Assembly: GCA_020053185.1 (NCBI GenBank)
Contig: JAGVNP010000105.1
Location: forward strand, 1-7,525
Source: Deltaproteobacteria bacterium
GTDB lineage: Bacteria; Desulfobacterota; Desulfomonilia; UBA1062
Length of the DNA: 7,525 nucleotides
Direction: 5' to 3'
Shown here: positions 6,392-7,525 of the stretch, one piece after another
How positions within the stretch are numbered: the stretch's first letter is position 1
How the letters are laid out: each line of letters starts with the position of its first letter
Notes under the pieces: model-generated
What the model was told of the DNA's origin: nothing
Database searches by the model: none
The model's input: only the letters and a program-made list of their open reading frames with translations
Program-made: the position numbers and the translations under genes

Positions 6392-6937
6392 TTATTTTTT
6401 CACTATCTGATCGAAATTAAGTTCTACTGGGGTAGATCGTCCAAATATGCTTACGAGCACTCTTACCTTGGCCTTGTCAGGTTTAACCTCGTCCACTACG
6501 CCATTGAAATTCTGGAATGGGCCATCGGTCACATTCACCTGATCGCCTCGCGCAAATTCACATACTAAACCAAGACCCTCTGATCTTCCTTCTATCTGTG
6601 CTTGTAATGTATCTACCTCAGTGTCAGGAATAATGGATGGATTATTTCTTCCGCCGACAAATCCTGTAACCTTGGGGGTGTCCATTACCACATGCCAGGT
6701 CTCATCTGTCAACTCCATTCTTACAAGGATGTATCCGGGAAAAAATTTACGGGAAGTAGACTTCTTTTTCCCCTGCACTAAAGAGATCACCTGCTCCGAA
6801 GGCACTAAAATCCCTGAGAATCTGTCTGCGCAGTTAAAGTTCTTGATCCGCTCTTCGAGGGATCTTTTTACCTTGTTCTCAAAATTCGAGTAGGTATGCA
6901 CCACGTACCATTTATGATTCGTCGTAGTATCTGTCAC
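6392..6937 (-). CDS. nusG: Transcription termination/antitermination factor NusG
   Basis: NusG binds the clamp of elongating RNA polymerase, limits pausing and links polymerase to Rho or to ribosomal protein S10. The 181-residue product has the N-terminal NGN domain, starting KWYVVHTYSNFENKVKRSL (9-27), with the conserved FFPGYILVRM (65-74) and TPKVTGFVGG (87-96). The C-terminal KOW domain is at about 128-181, with GDQVNVTDGPFQNFNGVVDEV (131-151). The start is GTG, overlapping the secE TGA in a four-base GTGA. GAGGG at 6952-6948, inside secE, gives a ten-base spacing. The N-terminus aligns with E. coli NusG (SEAPKKRWYVVQAF), which supports this start. The gene pair secE-nusG is nearly universal in bacteria. 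Confidence 0.99.
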   Translation of the reverse strand: MTDTTTNHKWYVVHTYSNFENKVKRSLEERIKNFNCADRFSGILVPSEQVISLVQGKKKSTSRKFFPGYILVRMELTDETWHVVMDTPKVTGFVGGRNNPSIIPDTEVDTLQAQIEGRSEGLGLVCEFARGDQVNVTDGPFQNFNGVVDEVKPDKAKVRVLVSIFGRSTPVELNFDQIVKK

Positions 6938-7137
6938 CCTAAAACAACCCTCACTAACTGAGATAAGCCGAAGTCAATAACCCATAAAAACAGAGAGACG
7001 ATCCCGGAGAGAACAAGGACTGCAATAGCTCCGGCTCCCACCTCTTTGCGGGTAGACCATGTCACCTTCTTCAGCTCTGCTCTTACTTCTAAAAAAAACT
7101 TCCGAAGTGCTTCTCTGATAATTTTTATCTTTTCCAT
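6934..7137 (-). CDS. secE: Preprotein translocase subunit SecE
   Basis: SecE clamps SecY in the SecYEG channel of the inner membrane. This is the short, single-helix form (67 residues) common outside the enterobacteria, whose SecE has three helices. An amphipathic N-terminal segment with FFLEVRAELKKVTWSTRKEV (14-33) holds the family's conserved ELKKVTWP-like motif, here with Ser (WSTRKE) where Pro is common. A single hydrophobic segment spans about 35-55 (GAGAIAVLVLSGIVSLFLWVI). The ATG lies 20 bases after the encoded CCA end of tRNA-Trp; AGGTAG about 12 bases upstream is a weak, somewhat distant ribosome site. Its TGA overlaps the nusG GTG. Confidence 0.97.
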   Translation of the reverse strand: MEKIKIIREALRKFFLEVRAELKKVTWSTRKEVGAGAIAVLVLSGIVSLFLWVIDFGLSQLVRVVLG

Positions 7138-7157
7138 GTTTTTAAAATTCTACCTAT

Positions 7158-7234
7158 TGGCAGGCCAGGAGGGACTCGAACCCCCAGCATCCGGATTTGG
7201 AGTCCGGCGCTCTACCAATTAGAGCTACTGGCCT
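7158..7234 (-). tRNA. tRNA-Trp (anticodon CCA, 3' CCA encoded)
   Basis: A full cloverleaf is read on the minus strand. The acceptor stem is AGGCCAG/CTGGCCT and the D stem GCTC/GAGC with a TAATTGGTA loop. The anticodon stem is CCGGA/TCCGG with loop CTCCAAA, giving anticodon CCA. The T stem GGGGG/CCCTC has one G-U pair and the loop TTCGAGT. Discriminator G73 is followed by an encoded CCA (7160-7158); G73 is normal for bacterial tRNA-Trp. It sits 13 bases after rpmG and 20 bases before secE with no terminator or room for a separate promoter, so it is probably cut out of the operon transcript. A tRNA-Trp gene just before secE is common in many bacterial groups. Confidence 0.98.
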
Positions 7235-7247
7235 ATGCCTTTCCCAT

Positions 7248-7397
7248 TTATTTTGTCTCTTTATGCATAGTATGAACCCTACAGGAAGGACAATATTTTT
7301 TTATCTCCAGCTTGTCCTGGGTCTTCTTCTTGTTTCTTGTTGTTGTATAGTTTTTACGCTTGCATTCTTTGCACGCTAAAGTCACGATGTCTCTCAT
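7248..7397 (-). CDS. rpmG: 50S ribosomal protein L33
   Basis: This small gene encodes 49 residues beginning MRDIVTLACKECKRKNYTTT and ending HTMHKETK. L33 is a small, basic large-subunit protein near the E site. Both cysteine pairs are present (C9-x2-C12 and C36-x2-C39), so this is the zinc-binding form rather than the cysteine-less paralogue that some bacteria use under zinc shortage. The length agrees with the usual 49-55 residues. The ATG lies 13 bases after the tuf stop; TAGGA overlapping the tuf TAG is the likely ribosome site, about 12 bases upstream, so it may be translationally coupled to tuf. The tuf-rpmG-tRNA-Trp-secE order is widely conserved. Confidence 0.97.
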   Translation of the reverse strand: MRDIVTLACKECKRKNYTTTRNKKKTQDKLEIKKYCPSCRVHTMHKETK

Positions 7398-7410
7398 AGT
7401 TAAGAAAGTC

Positions 7411-7525
7411 CTATTCTGTAATTTTGACGACTACGCCTGCGCCGACGGTACGACCACCCTCGCGAATAGCAAAACGTAATCCCTCGTCCATTGCTATCGG
7501 TGTGATCAGTGATACCTCCATGGTA
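7411..7525 (-). CDS. tuf: Elongation factor Tu, C-terminal end (5' part outside window)
   Basis: Only the last 37 codons and the TAG stop are in the window. The peptide contains [19 protein letters not shown] and [13 protein letters not shown], the diagnostic end of EF-Tu domain 3, closely matching the E. coli [27 protein letters not shown] segment. EF-Tu delivers aminoacyl-tRNA to the ribosome as a GTP complex; the GTPase domain lies outside the window. It is the most upstream gene seen, so the main operon promoter is probably to the right of this window or further. Many bacteria have two tuf copies; which one this is cannot be told here. Confidence 0.98.
   Translation of the reverse strand, partial: [37 protein letters not shown]

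Overview
All real genes in this window lie on the minus strand. They form the conserved bacterial cluster for translation and transcription machinery, read from right to left: tuf (3' end only), rpmG, tRNA-Trp, secE, nusG, rplK, rplA, rplJ, rplL and rpoB (complete except for about the last ten codons). No mobile element, CRISPR array, foreign gene or intergenic gap over 300 bases is visible. The plus strand holds only open frames antisense to these genes.

The organism is a bacterium. RpoB would be about 1,375 residues and carries the long insertions typical of Gram-negative, proteobacterial-type enzymes, unlike the ~1,190-residue Firmicutes type. SecE is the short single-helix form, L7/L12 has a long Ala/Val hinge, and base composition looks moderate (GC in the forties by eye). 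This fits a Desulfobacterota/deltaproteobacteria-like or Nitrospirota-like lineage, but that is inference and no finer placement is justified.

The right-hand third (7525 to about 5939) encodes the EF-Tu C-terminus, zinc-ribbon L33, tRNA-Trp with an encoded CCA, SecE, NusG and L11. Gaps are 0-27 bases, and secE and nusG overlap by GTGA. The middle (5923 to 4174) holds L1, then a 121-base leader, then L10 and L7/L12. The left half (4091 to 1) is rpoB.

The gene products belong together: L11, L1, L10 and L12 build the L1 stalk, the GTPase-associated centre and the L12 stalk, where EF-Tu works; NusG binds the RNA polymerase that contains RpoB; SecE is part of the translocon.

The most informative non-coding parts are two regulatory RNAs. 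The rplA-rplJ gap contains a recognisable L10 leader (kink-turn/bulged hairpin) followed by a long hairpin that can hide the rplJ Shine-Dalgarno sequence. A third pairing is mutually exclusive with both and suggests a feedback switch acting on translation. The rplL-rpoB gap contains a GC-rich hairpin with a short U-run, placed where an attenuator lowers rpoB transcription relative to ribosomal protein genes. I do not see a previously undescribed system; this is a housekeeping operon whose main interest is its RNA control elements.
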